Shown here one piece after another: positions 53,278 through 64,000 of a stretch of DNA of 64,000 nucleotides. Source of the DNA: Deltaproteobacteria bacterium (GTDB lineage Bacteria > Myxococcota_A > Polyangia > Polyangiales > Polyangiaceae); contig JACRCQ010000032.1 in the NCBI GenBank assembly GCA_016218915.1, positions 1 through 64,000 on the forward strand, written 5' to 3'. The position numbers and the translations under genes are program-made. How positions within the stretch are numbered: the first letter of the stretch is position 1; every line of letters starts with the position of its first letter. A model generated the notes under the pieces. The model was not told the origin of the DNA and did not search any database. It was given only the letters and a program-made list of their open reading frames with translations.

Positions 53278-54983
53278 CGCCTGCCAAGAGCGGCTGGTAC
53301 GACGCCTCCCCGCTGCTCTTTGCGCTTCGCCCGGCGCTGCGTCCGGTTGCACGCGACCTCGCCGGGCTCGACCGACTCGAGCAGCTCCCTCTCTACGATC
53401 TGCGCCTCGCGCTCGATCCCCTTGCCGGGACATTCGACCTCGACCAGGAGCTGTACTTCACCAACCGCGAGAGCAAGCCGCTGGACGAGATTGTCTTGCG
53501 TCTGTACGCCAATCTCGCTGGCAGGACCGCGGACGGGCAGCCCAAGGCCCCTCGCGTGTCCTTTGCACGCTCTGGATGCCCGGATTCCATCTGCCAGACA
53601 CGGGTGGAGTCTCCCTCCCTACTGGCCATACGGCCGGACTCCCCGCTCCCTCCCGGAGGACGGCTGCGCATGGCCGTGTCGCTCCGCGGGCTGCTCAATC
53701 GCATCGACGCGTCCAAGACGGATCTGATCTCCGCAAGCATAGAGAGCCTGCTTTCGCTCGGGAAAGAGGGGTCCGGCGACTATGGGCTGCTGTCCGTCGG
53801 CGAGGGCATTGCGTTGTTTGCCAATGCCATGGCCGTGCCGGCTCGTCGCACAGAGCAGGGGTGGGACCGCTCGGATGGCACCGCCATTGGAGACATAGGC
53901 TCAGACGATATCGCCCACGTGCGAGCGCGTATCGAGCTGCCGTGGGAGGTGCAGGCGGCAACCGTGGGCTCGGTCGCATCCATGGGGCGCGCGACAGGTG
54001 CAGATGGAAAGCCGGTGCGCGTGCTGCAAGTGGCAGCGCCCTTGGTGCGCGACTTCACCGTGGTAGCCGGGACAGGGCTTGTGCTGGATTCGAGGCAGTC
54101 CGGCGACGTGATCGTGCGTTCCATGTACCGGGCGAGCGATGCGCAAGCTGGCGCGCGTGTGCTGGACACAGCTGCGCACGCCCTGGAATCGTTCGAACGC
54201 AGGTTCGGAATGTACCCCTGGGCCGAGCTGGATGCCTGCGAAGCAGCGCTGCTGGGCGGCGCCGGCGGTGTGGAGTTCTCCGGCCTCATCGCGCTGGCCA
54301 GCATGTTCTATCACCAGCAAGAGGGCAGCCCCCTCGGACAGCTCCTTGGACAGCTGAAGGTGCCTGGTCTCTCGGCCATGGACGAGATGAGCGCATCGAT
54401 GCTCGAGTTCGTCACAGCACACGAGGTTGCACACCAGTGGTGGCATGGCCTTGTCGGAAGCGATTCCCGGCAGACGCCTTTCCTGGATGAGTCGCTCGCG
54501 CAGTACTCGACGATCCTGTACCTCGAAGACCGCCATGGTGTGGAGCAGGCGCGCAGGATGGCGGATCAGAACGTGCGCCTGAGCTACCAGATGATGCGCT
54601 TGATGGGGATGGCCGACGGCGCCGTGGATCGTCCGGTGTCCGCATTTGGCAGCTCAATCGCATATGCCGGTTTGGTCTATGGCAAAGGGCCGTACTTCTA
54701 CCAGCACGCGCGCAAGCTCCTGGGCGATGCGGCGTTCTTCGAGGCTTTACGCAGGTACGTGAAGGCCTGGCAGTTCCGGATCGCCCCGCCGGATGGGCCG
54801 GTGCGCGAGCTGGCGCGTGGCCCCAAGGAAAAGGAGCTGCTGGCGCTCTCGCGCCGCTGGCTTCGCGAAGCCCATGGTGATCAGGACCTGGGGCGAGCCG
54901 ATCTCGCGAAGCTCCTCGGGGACATGTTCGGAGGTGCTGGGCAGGGCCTGGACGCCGACGTCCTCAAGCAGCTGATGGAGTAG
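53118..54983 (+). CDS. M1-family metallopeptidase lipoprotein
   Basis: A 621-residue exported peptidase with lipobox (AIAIGC). The zinc motif HEVAHQWWHG and downstream ligand segment DESLAQYS are intact, with the right spacing for gluzincins. The N-terminal 250 residues form the beta-sandwich substrate region (LDPLAGTFDLDQELYFTN). The usual GAMEN is replaced by GGVEF in GAGGVEFSGLIAL, as in M1 relatives of distant type. AGGGGAG lies 6 bases before the ATG. It likely trims peptides at the cell surface. Confidence 0.92.
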   Translation: MPRTIAIAALAAIAIGCGEAPRSQEPPRTPLASRSPPKRLAPEPEPFNPLAAVAPAKSGWYDASPLLFALRPALRPVARDLAGLDRLEQLPLYDLRLALDPLAGTFDLDQELYFTNRESKPLDEIVLRLYANLAGRTADGQPKAPRVSFARSGCPDSICQTRVESPSLLAIRPDSPLPPGGRLRMAVSLRGLLNRIDASKTDLISASIESLLSLGKEGSGDYGLLSVGEGIALFANAMAVPARRTEQGWDRSDGTAIGDIGSDDIAHVRARIELPWEVQAATVGSVASMGRATGADGKPVRVLQVAAPLVRDFTVVAGTGLVLDSRQSGDVIVRSMYRASDAQAGARVLDTAAHALESFERRFGMYPWAELDACEAALLGGAGGVEFSGLIALASMFYHQQEGSPLGQLLGQLKVPGLSAMDEMSASMLEFVTAHEVAHQWWHGLVGSDSRQTPFLDESLAQYSTILYLEDRHGVEQARRMADQNVRLSYQMMRLMGMADGAVDRPVSAFGSSIAYAGLVYGKGPYFYQHARKLLGDAAFFEALRRYVKAWQFRIAPPDGPVRELARGPKEKELLALSRRWLREAHGDQDLGRADLAKLLGDMFGGAGQGLDADVLKQLME

Positions 54984-55037
54984 CTCGAGCCGGGAAACGA
55001 TCGGGCGAAGCTTCCGTAGCCGGGCCTGCCCTCGATC

Positions 55038-56996
55038 TCAAGGGCACTTTGCAAGCGGCGCTATGGGCGAGAACGAAGTGCCGGCAGTCGTGTCATAGGT
55101 GGAAATCGCAGCCGACAGAGCACCCAGGATGTCCGAGTACTTCTGGTTGAGCTTGTCTGCCGTGGACTGCTCTTTGACGCAAACGAACTTGCTCGTGCCG
55201 CACACGTCGATCGTCTCGCACTCGGGCAGCGATGCTGCCGGCGAGAGGTAGGCGTCGCCCACCAGCATGGCGCCGTTGACCATCACCAACCGGATGTTGA
55301 CCGGACGCGCGGTGACGAGCGCATCGTAGGGATTGGCGGTATCTCCGCTGACCACGATCAGGTCCGCGAGCTTGCCAACCTCGATCGTGCCGAGCTGGGC
55401 CTGGACCTCGATCGCCTTGGCAGCTTCGCTGGTGACCATCTTGACGAGGTCCTTGCCCGTGAGAAGCCCGGGCCAGTGCGTCTGCGAGAATTGCCGAGCG
55501 TAGTTGAGCTCGTCGAGGATGTTCACGCTGCCGCCCATGGACCAGTCCGGAGCGAGCGCGATCGTCAGCTTGGGCACGACCGCCCAGGCGAGATTGATCG
55601 CCGTGGTCTGGCCGTACAGGAACATGTTCGACTTGGGCGACCAGATCAGCTTCATGCCGGCAGTGGCCATGTGCTGGAACTCAGGCGCGCCGAGCGTGGT
55701 GCCGTGAATGATGCTGAGCTGCTGGACATCCAGCCCCTTGGTCATCGTCTTGGTCCACTCGCTGAACGCCGAGGTGTTCCCCTGCACTCCTTCGCCCACA
55801 TGCACCACGTACGACCACGTCTTGCACGTCTGGAAGTTCGCCTTGGCCGCGACCTCGTCCACGGTGTCGATTCCCAGCGCAGCGACCTGGATGTGATCGT
55901 TCGACGGAGGGTCGGTGCAGGGCAAAGGGCGCGCCGACACAGGCAGGTCTCCCTGGGCCCCGTCGATGGAACGCGACAGCGATGCGTAGCACTTGCGTGG
56001 GCTGCCTTTGGGCTCGCCCAGGATCGACGTCGTGCCCACGATCATCCCCTTGAGCTCGCCGTACTTGAGCACCTCGCAAATCAGGTCTGCGCCACCTGAC
56101 GATGCCGAGTTGATCAGGTAGTCGTAGCAGTCCTGCATCTGCCCGTACTCGACCTCCTGCGTCCACTGGTTGTGATTCTGGTAGAGCTGATTCGGCGTCC
56201 AATCCTGCTCGTCGAACACGTCGTACAGGATGTGGTTGTGCGTATCGATCATCCCCGGGAAGATCATCCCGTGCGTGTCGATCACCGTGGCGCCCGTTGC
56301 GCCGGGAAGGCTGGAGCACGAAGACGCCACGCAGGTGATCACGTTGCTCTCGACGAGCACTTCGCCCACTGTGGCCGTGTCAGGAGTGACCACGAGCCCC
56401 TTGAGCAGGTACTTGTTGTTCGCTCCGAGCGACAGGATCTCCGGGCCTACGCCTCCATCCGGTGGCCCCATCGGCTCCTGAGAGGGATCCGTGGCGACGT
56501 CGTCCGGTGCGTCCACGCTCCCGTCCACGCTGGCATCCATGCTTGCGTCGGCGCCAGCGTCGTTTCCCGCAGTGCCTGCGGTCCCAGCCGCGCCCGCTGT
56601 GCCTGCTGTGCCTGCTGTGCCCGCGTCGCCAGCCGTGCCTGCTGTGCCTGCTGTGCCCGCGTCGCCAGCCGCGCCTGCGCTGCCCGCTGTGCCTGCATCG
56701 CCCGCGCTGCCGCTGGTCCCGGCCGCGCCACCTGTGCCTGCGCTGCCACCTGTGCCTGCGCTGCCACCTGAGCCAGCGATGCCGCCTGTTCCCGCGCTGC
56801 CGCCGGTTGCAGCGCCTGCGGTGCCGCCGCTCGAGGTTCCACCGCTCCCTGCGCTGCCTGCAACGCCGCCTGCGCCAGCAGCTCCAGCCCCCCCACCGCT
56901 TTGGGGTTGCGGCCCCTCCTGCGAGGAATCCGAGCATCCGACGGAAAGCGCCACGAGGGCAAGAAGACCGAGACCAAGCACGCGGATCCGCATCAT
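55038..56996 (-). CDS. Amidohydrolase-superfamily lipoprotein with collagen-like linker
   Basis: A 652-residue exported protein with lipobox (SVGC). Residues about 35-150 are a Gly-rich linker that becomes strict Gly-X-Ala triplets. The enzyme part begins near residue 180 and has the amidohydrolase beginning FPGMIDTHNHILYD, later VVHVGEGVQG, IIHGTTLG, and the closing GTIEVGKLADLIVVSGD. The metal ligands HxH, H and H are visible and an aspartate sits in LAPDWSMGG. It should hydrolyse a C-N bond; substrate unknown. Extracellular amidohydrolases of this kind are common in Myxococcota. Confidence 0.9.
   Translation of the reverse strand: MMRIRVLGLGLLALVALSVGCSDSSQEGPQPQSGGGAGAAGAGGVAGSAGSGGTSSGGTAGAATGGSAGTGGIAGSGGSAGTGGSAGTGGAAGTSGSAGDAGTAGSAGAAGDAGTAGTAGTAGDAGTAGTAGTAGAAGTAGTAGNDAGADASMDASVDGSVDAPDDVATDPSQEPMGPPDGGVGPEILSLGANNKYLLKGLVVTPDTATVGEVLVESNVITCVASSCSSLPGATGATVIDTHGMIFPGMIDTHNHILYDVFDEQDWTPNQLYQNHNQWTQEVEYGQMQDCYDYLINSASSGGADLICEVLKYGELKGMIVGTTSILGEPKGSPRKCYASLSRSIDGAQGDLPVSARPLPCTDPPSNDHIQVAALGIDTVDEVAAKANFQTCKTWSYVVHVGEGVQGNTSAFSEWTKTMTKGLDVQQLSIIHGTTLGAPEFQHMATAGMKLIWSPKSNMFLYGQTTAINLAWAVVPKLTIALAPDWSMGGSVNILDELNYARQFSQTHWPGLLTGKDLVKMVTSEAAKAIEVQAQLGTIEVGKLADLIVVSGDTANPYDALVTARPVNIRLVMVNGAMLVGDAYLSPAASLPECETIDVCGTSKFVCVKEQSTADKLNQKYSDILGALSAAISTYDTTAGTSFSPIAPLAKCP
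56550..56897 (-). repeat. Collagen-like Gly-X-Ala coding repeat
   Basis: This part of the amidohydrolase gene codes for tandem units such as GSAGDAGTAGSAGAAGDAGT. In its second half Gly occupies every third residue for about 16 triplets. The DNA is made of near-identical 9- and 27-base blocks, so it is prone to expansion or contraction. Confidence 0.85.
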
Positions 56997-57092
56997 GGTC
57001 GAAGAGTACAGGCGAAATCGACGCAGCGGTAGGCGGAAACCTCGGCCTTCGCCGTGGTGGAGCGCACGGGACGATGCGACCGTGACCCGAGC

Positions 57093-58799
<1,707 letters not shown>

Positions 58800-59033
58800 A
58801 GGTTCCTCTCACCACGTAGCGTCGAATCCAACCGTCAGCGAAGGCTGTACCGCCCCGGGCAGGTCACCGGTGTGAGGCAAAGCTCCGTTGGATATAGCAG
58901 GTTGCCCCAGCGCTGCATCCTTCCATGGGATCGGACCGGCCGAAGGCTTCGCTGAAGGCTCGAATCGAAGCGAATACCGGGCGAGCGCCCGACGCCGTGG
59001 TGGCGGGTCGATCGATGAGGTAAGCCACCGAGC

Positions 59034-60101
59034 ATGGCGTCCGCTTCCAAGAGCAAGACGGAAAGAGTCGAAACCCGCCCGGGCGTGCTGCGCGCTGCAG
59101 CAGAGCGACGCGTGCTCCCGCAGATGCAGGGGAGCGGACGCATCGCGTTCAAGGCGATTCCAGCCCTGATCGACACGTACGTTGAGCGGGTCCACATGGC
59201 ATTCCAGGCCGTGGGCAAGCCGTGCGATCAGCGTCAGCTCGATCAGCTCCGGGCAGCGCTGGAGAAGCAGCTCGGCGAGGCGTTCGCCGCGTCACCCCAA
59301 TCGTGGATCGTGGTCGACTACCAGACGGACGATCCGCCCAAGGAGACGCTTTCCTACGTGGTCGACAAGCGCATCGTGAGCCTGGCACAGGAGTACCAGG
59401 ACTGGGTCGAGGCTGCGGGCCCTGGTCCGCTGTTCGGAAAGTACCCGGACGCGAAGGTGATGGACGTGGCGTCGACCCTCGGTGCCCCACCGGACGCACC
59501 CGTCCTGGATGTGGGTGCCGGAACAGGGCGAAACAGCCTGGCTTTGGCGCGAGCGGGACATCCGGTGACCGTGCTGGAGCTGTCCCCTCGCGTGCTCGAG
59601 ATCCTCCGCAAGGAGCACGCGCAAGCAGGGCTGCCAGTCGATGCGATCGAAGGCGACGTGCTCGACGCCCGCGTGGCGTTGCCCTCGGGCTTCCGGCTCG
59701 TGGTGCTGTCCGAGGTGTTGTCGAACTTCGTGGATCGGCAGCAGCTGCGAACGATGTTCGGGCGAATGACGGCCGCGCTCGCGCCGGGCGGCACTCTGCT
59801 ATTGAACTGCTTTCTGGCTCATCCTTCGTACACACCGGACCGGGTGGCACGCGACGTATCCCGCGCGTACGGGTGCGCTGTGTTCACGCGTTCGGAGCTC
59901 GCAGAAGCGGTGCAGGGGTCGGACCTGGAGCTGATGACAGACGAGTCGGCGCGGGACTACGAGAAGGAGCATCTTCCGCCAGACCGGTGGCCGCCCACGA
60001 CCTGGTTCGACGGATGGTCACAGGGGCGGGACGTGTTCCGCCTCGAGGATGGCAAGAGCCCCGTGGAGATGCGCTGGTTGACCTACCGCAAGCGGGATTG
60101 A
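59034..60101 (+). CDS. Class I SAM-dependent methyltransferase
   Basis: A 355-residue cytoplasmic protein. Residues about 160-290 form a Rossmann methyltransferase domain: motif I VLDVGAGTGRNSLALARAG, acidic post-I loop VTVLELSPRVLEIL, motif IV region LVVLSEVLSNFV and motif V APGGTLLLNCFL. It resembles TehB/UbiE-like enzymes. An N-terminal helical region of about 140 residues is specific to this protein. Substrate unknown. It is divergent from rpoD with a 234-base spacer. Confidence 0.88.
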   Translation: MASASKSKTERVETRPGVLRAAAERRVLPQMQGSGRIAFKAIPALIDTYVERVHMAFQAVGKPCDQRQLDQLRAALEKQLGEAFAASPQSWIVVDYQTDDPPKETLSYVVDKRIVSLAQEYQDWVEAAGPGPLFGKYPDAKVMDVASTLGAPPDAPVLDVGAGTGRNSLALARAGHPVTVLELSPRVLEILRKEHAQAGLPVDAIEGDVLDARVALPSGFRLVVLSEVLSNFVDRQQLRTMFGRMTAALAPGGTLLLNCFLAHPSYTPDRVARDVSRAYGCAVFTRSELAEAVQGSDLELMTDESARDYEKEHLPPDRWPPTTWFDGWSQGRDVFRLEDGKSPVEMRWLTYRKRD

Positions 60102-60129
60102 CCCTCCAAGGGCGAGCTCAGCGAGACGG

Positions 60130-62829
60130 TCACCCCTCCATGGCGGACTTCAGAAGTCGGAACTGCCGCTCGATCTCGGGCATCAGCCGCTCCAGCTCCC
60201 GTATGTCACCGTCGTGACCCGCTTTCTCCATGGCGGCCGCGACTGCGCTCAGCGCGATGCCGCTCACAGTGCTCGCGGCTCCCCTGATCTTGTGCGCCTG
60301 CGCGCCGGCAAGCCTCGCCTCGCCTTTCTCCGTGTGGGACCGCAGCGCATTGAGCTGACCGGGTAGGTCCTCCAGGAACACGTTCTGGGTCGTCCTCAGC
60401 ATCTCCTCATCCTCCCCCAGACGGAGCAAGAATCCCGCCCTGTCGAAGACCACAGGACCAGGAAGAGCTCCGACCGGCTGCGTTCCCTCAGCGTCATCGC
60501 GGCCAACCACAGGTGGCGCCGCTTGCGCCGGTGGAGTGCGCAGGGGAAGCCATCGATCGAGCGCGTCGGACAGGGCACGAGGTTCTACGGGCTTGGCGAG
60601 GTAGTCGTTCATCCCTGCGTTCAGGCATCGTTCGCGATCCGAGGCCATGGCATGAGCGGTCATCGCGAGAATCGGAATGTCGTGTCGAAGGACATCGGAA
60701 CGCGGATCCCGAATGGCTCGCGTCGCCTCCAAGCCGTCCATCTCTGGCATCCCGACATCCATCAGCACCAGGTCATACGGGGTAGTGGCCAAGGTCTGCA
60801 GCACCTCATGGCCATCGCCCACGGCATCGGCGGTCACTCCTAGCTTCTTGAGCATGCCGAGAGCGACCTGCTGGTTGGTTGCGTTGTCCTCAGCGACCAG
60901 GATGCGAGGACGTCGGCTCCCGGCCGCAAAGGGCGAGGGCGCGCGCGGCGGCGCGGAGCGCGACTCCGGGCAGGCAGCCGGGCGACCGGCTCCTCGGACG
61001 GGCGGTGCCAGCGCAGCAACGAGGCTGTCGAACAGCGATGTCTGGGACACGGGCTTGGTGAGGGACGCCGCGAATCCGACAGCATCCCGCTGACGTCGAT
61101 CGCTGCCCCTGTTCGTGGAGCTCATGATGACGAGAACGGTCCCGTCGAGCCTGGGGTCGTTGCGAATGGTCTGGCCGAGCGCAAGGCCGTCCATGCCGGA
61201 CATCTGCATGTCGAGAATCGCCAGGGAGAACGGATCTCCCGCGGACTTCGCCTTCCACAGCGCCATGAGAGCCGCTGGGCCGTCCACGGCTTCTTCCGGG
61301 CGCATTCCCCACGAGGCCAGCCAGGCCATGAGGATCTCGCGGTTGGTGGCGTTGTCGTCCACGATTAGCGTGTGCACGCCCCGCAGATCTGCGGCCTCGG
61401 GACGCTCGAACGCACGCTCGGGCTGCAGCGCGAAGCGCGCCGTGAACCAGAACTCCGAGCCGATCCCGACGTCGCTTCTCGCCCCGATCGTGCCGCCCAT
61501 GAGCTCTGCCAGCTGCTTGGAGATTGCAAGGCCCAGCCCGGTGCCGCCGTACTTGCGCGTCGTCGAGACGTCGAGCTGGGTGAACTTCTCGAAGAGCATA
61601 CTGATCTTGTCCGAGGGGATCCCGATGCCGCTGTCGGACACGGAGAACCGCAGCACGGCTTGCGCGTCGGAGCGGGAATCCACAGTCACCCGCACGGCGA
61701 CCTCGCCACGCTCCGTGAACTTGAGAGCGTTGTTCGTGAGGTTGGTCAGCACCTGACGCAGCCGGCCGGGATCGCCCCGAAGCGTCCTCGGCACCTCGGG
61801 AGCTGCCGCGCACACCAGCTCCAGCCTCTTTTCCTCGGCCCTGACCGCCATCATCCGAGCGAAGTCCTCCAGCAGGTTCCCCAGATCGAAGTCCGTCTCC
61901 TCCAGGGCCAGCTTTCCCGCCTCGATCTTCGACAGGTCCAAGATGTCGTTGATGAGCTGAAGCAGAATGCTCCCGCTCGTGCGCACCAGCTCGGCGTAGT
62001 GCCGCTGCTCGTCGGTCAGCTCGGTGTCGAGCAGAAGCCCTGTCATGCCGATCACGCCGTTGATGGGAGTGCGGATCTCGTGGCTCATGTTCGCCAGGAA
62101 TTCGCTCTTCGCGACGTTGGCGGCCACGGCAAGATGGTTGCGCTCCTCGACAGCCTGCAGGTAGCGCGACGACGCTCGCGCAGCGGCGATGAGAAGGACG
62201 ATCGCCATCAGCGCGGCGAATCCGTTGAGCGCGTAGGAAATTCGCCTCGCACGCGCGTGCTTTGCCGCAACACTCGAGGACAAGTCGCGCAAGGACTTGG
62301 CATTCAGCACCACGAGCTCACCCAACCCACGGTCGGCGCGCTCTGCCAGCGGCAATACTTGCTCGGTCATGATGGTGCGTGCGTCGTTCACATGCCCTCC
62401 CTCGAGGTCGGTCAACGTCGAGCTAACAGCTTGCTCGAACGCGGACATGTCCTCCGCCACGCGCTCGAACATCCGGTCTTCCGTGGGATAGAACGGCAAG
62501 GTCCGGTACAGGGCGAGGCTGTCGTGGAGGCGAGCGAGCGCAGCGCGCACGGCCCGGCCGTCCGTGGGTTGGTCCGTGGCCTGCAAGCGGAACATCGACG
62601 CCAGCTCGATATGGGCGCGCAGGATCTCCGCGCGCGCGGCCGTCAGGTAGTGGATGCTCGGCACCGCATCCGACTCCATGCTGACCGCGACCTCGTCAAT
62701 CCTGCGGTCCATCCAGTGGGAGTAGAGGTTCGCACCGAGGAACGAAGCGACGACCACTACGGTCACGATGATCAGCCACCTGGCCGGGTGAATCACGTAG
62801 CTACGAAGAGAAGCGTTCTTCGTGTCCAC
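60130..62829 (-). CDS. Membrane hybrid histidine kinase: HisKA/HATPase, two receivers, Hpt
   Basis: An 899-residue signalling protein. The first helix [18 protein letters not shown] and second [20 protein letters not shown] enclose a periplasmic four-helix sensor. H250 in [14 protein letters not shown] is the phosphoacceptor, followed by ATP-binding boxes ([23 protein letters not shown]). Receiver 1 ([26 protein letters not shown]) and receiver 2 ([27 protein letters not shown]) follow, and an Hpt domain has its histidine in [12 protein letters not shown]. The BarA-like chain suggests a multistep phosphorelay. GTG at 62829 has GGAGAG 9 bases upstream. The output partner is not nearby. Confidence 0.93.
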   Translation of the reverse strand: MDTKNASLRSYVIHPARWLIIVTVVVVASFLGANLYSHWMDRRIDEVAVSMESDAVPSIHYLTAARAEILRAHIELASMFRLQATDQPTDGRAVRAALARLHDSLALYRTLPFYPTEDRMFERVAEDMSAFEQAVSSTLTDLEGGHVNDARTIMTEQVLPLAERADRGLGELVVLNAKSLRDLSSSVAAKHARARRISYALNGFAALMAIVLLIAAARASSRYLQAVEERNHLAVAANVAKSEFLANMSHEIRTPINGVIGMTGLLLDTELTDEQRHYAELVRTSGSILLQLINDILDLSKIEAGKLALEETDFDLGNLLEDFARMMAVRAEEKRLELVCAAAPEVPRTLRGDPGRLRQVLTNLTNNALKFTERGEVAVRVTVDSRSDAQAVLRFSVSDSGIGIPSDKISMLFEKFTQLDVSTTRKYGGTGLGLAISKQLAELMGGTIGARSDVGIGSEFWFTARFALQPERAFERPEAADLRGVHTLIVDDNATNREILMAWLASWGMRPEEAVDGPAALMALWKAKSAGDPFSLAILDMQMSGMDGLALGQTIRNDPRLDGTVLVIMSSTNRGSDRRQRDAVGFAASLTKPVSQTSLFDSLVAALAPPVRGAGRPAACPESRSAPPRAPSPFAAGSRRPRILVAEDNATNQQVALGMLKKLGVTADAVGDGHEVLQTLATTPYDLVLMDVGMPEMDGLEATRAIRDPRSDVLRHDIPILAMTAHAMASDRERCLNAGMNDYLAKPVEPRALSDALDRWLPLRTPPAQAAPPVVGRDDAEGTQPVGALPGPVVFDRAGFLLRLGEDEEMLRTTQNVFLEDLPGQLNALRSHTEKGEARLAGAQAHKIRGAASTVSGIALSAVAAAMEKAGHDGDIRELERLMPEIERQFRLLKSAMEG

Positions 62830-63248
62830 TTTCGGATGCTCTCCAGAGTCGGCCGGCGATGCCGTAGACTGAGATGCGACCGATCCGGCTCGCGTCGCAG
62901 CTCGGTGGAGGCCTGGGTGGCTCAACGGCTGGATGGGCTTTGGCCCTCGGTAGTGGTCCGTCCACGACGGTAGGCGGGCCACCGCTGGATACGCCCCTTG
63001 CTTGCCCGGGCCCACCCCCTGCGATGGGCCGCCCGGGTCGTTGGGGCACCGAACGTGCCAGCAGTGACCGGGCCGGAGACAGGGCAATTTTTCGGTTTGC
63101 ACAAGGGATTTCCAGGGGATCGGACGGCGGTGGGGCCCTGTGCCACCTCAACATGATCCCCCTCCGCCCCGTTGGAGTAGTCTGGTCCGCGGGCGCCGTG
63201 CGCTCGGAAAGGCAGGCAGCCCTGCTGCCTGGTTCAGGGAACATGCTG
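62830..63248. other. Divergent intergenic region, 419 bases
   Basis: No gene seen. This region separates two divergent genes and so must hold their promoters; a T-run (near 63090) with TTGCAC is the only AT-rich spot. An imperfect hairpin (AGGCAG/CTGCCT, 63210-63230) lies just before the plus-strand start. The minus frame stays open to 63102 but its composition argues against coding. Confidence 0.45.
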
Positions 63249-64000
63249 ATGCGAACTCGGTCCATCCCTTTCGCGCTTTCGTTGCTCGCAGTCCTGCTCT
63301 TCGTCTCGACGCGTCTGTTTGCGGCGCCCGAGGCCCACATCGCGCGCATCGATCCGCGCGCCAGCTTCACCGACGGTGCACCGGTGCTCACGGTCGTGGT
63401 GGACCTGGTGCAGAGCAAGCCGGTCAATGAGGTCATCGCCAACTGCGCTTCGATGCGCGGGGACGCGCTCTACGACTGCCAGGCGGACGCGCTCGAGCAG
63501 CCCAAGGCGCTGTACACCCCGTTCCCCTATCCGGAGAAGAACGCGGTGTTCCTGGTCACGGTCGATGGCGTGGCGCGCCCGACCAAGTTCGTCTCCAAGG
63601 CCCGGTGGGGAGACGCACTGCGCCAGCCCGATGTGGGCACCGCGTGGTTGATCATCGTGGACGCGGCCGGGTCCATGGGCGCCCGCCTCAGCGACGCCAA
63701 GCTCCTCGCCAAGGCGTTCATCGACACCATGGGGCCGAGCGACATCGCCTACATCGTTGCGATCGGCGATGCCCAGGTGGGCAAGAGCTCAGGCTGGCAG
63801 CCCGCAGCCTCCCGCGCCAACATCACGGGATTCATCGACTCGATCAGCCTCTACCCCAGCAATCCCCGCAACAACCGCCCGCTCTTCAACCACATCAAGA
63901 CCGCGGTCAACGACGGCTTCAAGTCCCTCGGCAACGTGGGAACGAACGTCAAGGTGCCCCTTCACCAGGCATTGGTGGTGCTGTCGAACGGCGTAGCCGG
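63249..64000 (+). CDS. Secreted von Willebrand factor A domain protein (runs off window end)
   Basis: At least 250 residues, incomplete at the window end. Signal peptide LLAVLLFVSTRLFA followed by a beta-rich domain, then a vWA domain with strand WLIIVDAAGSMGARLSDAKL and later VVLSNGVAG. The metal site normally reads DxSxS; here the first Ser is Ala (DAAGS), which may weaken metal binding. ATG 63249 is preferred over 63243, as AGGGA lies 8 bases upstream. Confidence 0.85.
   Translation, partial: MRTRSIPFALSLLAVLLFVSTRLFAAPEAHIARIDPRASFTDGAPVLTVVVDLVQSKPVNEVIANCASMRGDALYDCQADALEQPKALYTPFPYPEKNAVFLVTVDGVARPTKFVSKARWGDALRQPDVGTAWLIIVDAAGSMGARLSDAKLLAKAFIDTMGPSDIAYIVAIGDAQVGKSSGWQPAASRANITGFIDSISLYPSNPRNNRPLFNHIKTAVNDGFKSLGNVGTNVKVPLHQALVVLSNGVA

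Overview
The window looks like chromosomal DNA of a myxobacterium-type deltaproteobacterium (phylum Myxococcota, probably Polyangiales or relatives). This rests on high GC content, a MYXO-CTERM-like sorting tail at 43203..44486, MopE-like cysteine repeats, a DUF2330 protein, hybrid histidine kinases, and an unusually large number of predicted secreted lipoproteins (over 20 of about 52 genes). The species cannot be named from sequence alone.

Layout. 1-7320 holds housekeeping genes, mostly on the minus strand: phosphosugar mutase, YgfZ, an HU-type protein and glycogen phosphorylase, plus one lipoprotein. 7500-26270 is a long run of small envelope genes: MopE/propeller lipoprotein, lipoprotein esterase, barrel protein, SPFH-like lipoprotein, two cupins, five-heme cytochrome c, PHB-depolymerase-like esterase, an AraC-GyrI regulator, a serpin and several unrecognised lipoproteins. 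26459-30003 is bounded by two direct copies of a roughly 100-bp repeat and carries an AAA ATPase/TOPRIM-like pair plus a cysteine-rich lipoprotein. 30100-34961 holds a soluble GAF histidine kinase interrupted near its start, a second MopE/propeller lipoprotein and a beta-helix lipoprotein.

35260-42620 is the most striking part: a tight three-gene operon encoding an Hsp70/actin-fold ATPase, a dynamin-like GTPase and a long coiled-coil protein. Its composition recalls the poorly understood SrfABC set of enterobacteria. A long imperfect hairpin lies just upstream. 42596-52558 holds VanZ-like, MYXO-CTERM, AgmX-like, acyltransferase, NDK-like, CxGxC-repeat, NagZ, HutI and DUF2330 genes. A tRNA-Phe gene (52625-52697) is followed by an antitoxin gene and the stump of its toxin, then an M1 peptidase. 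55038 to the end holds a collagen-like amidohydrolase lipoprotein, the major sigma factor RpoD, a methyltransferase, a large hybrid histidine kinase and the start of a von Willebrand A protein.

Decay is visible. Three reading frames are cut by single in-frame stops (TAA at 13178, TGA at 29497, TAG at 30202), a propeller blade is stranded at 12364-12480, and a toxin gene is truncated at 53026. Sequencing error cannot be excluded for the three stops. Gene functions are read from motifs by eye; no database search was possible.
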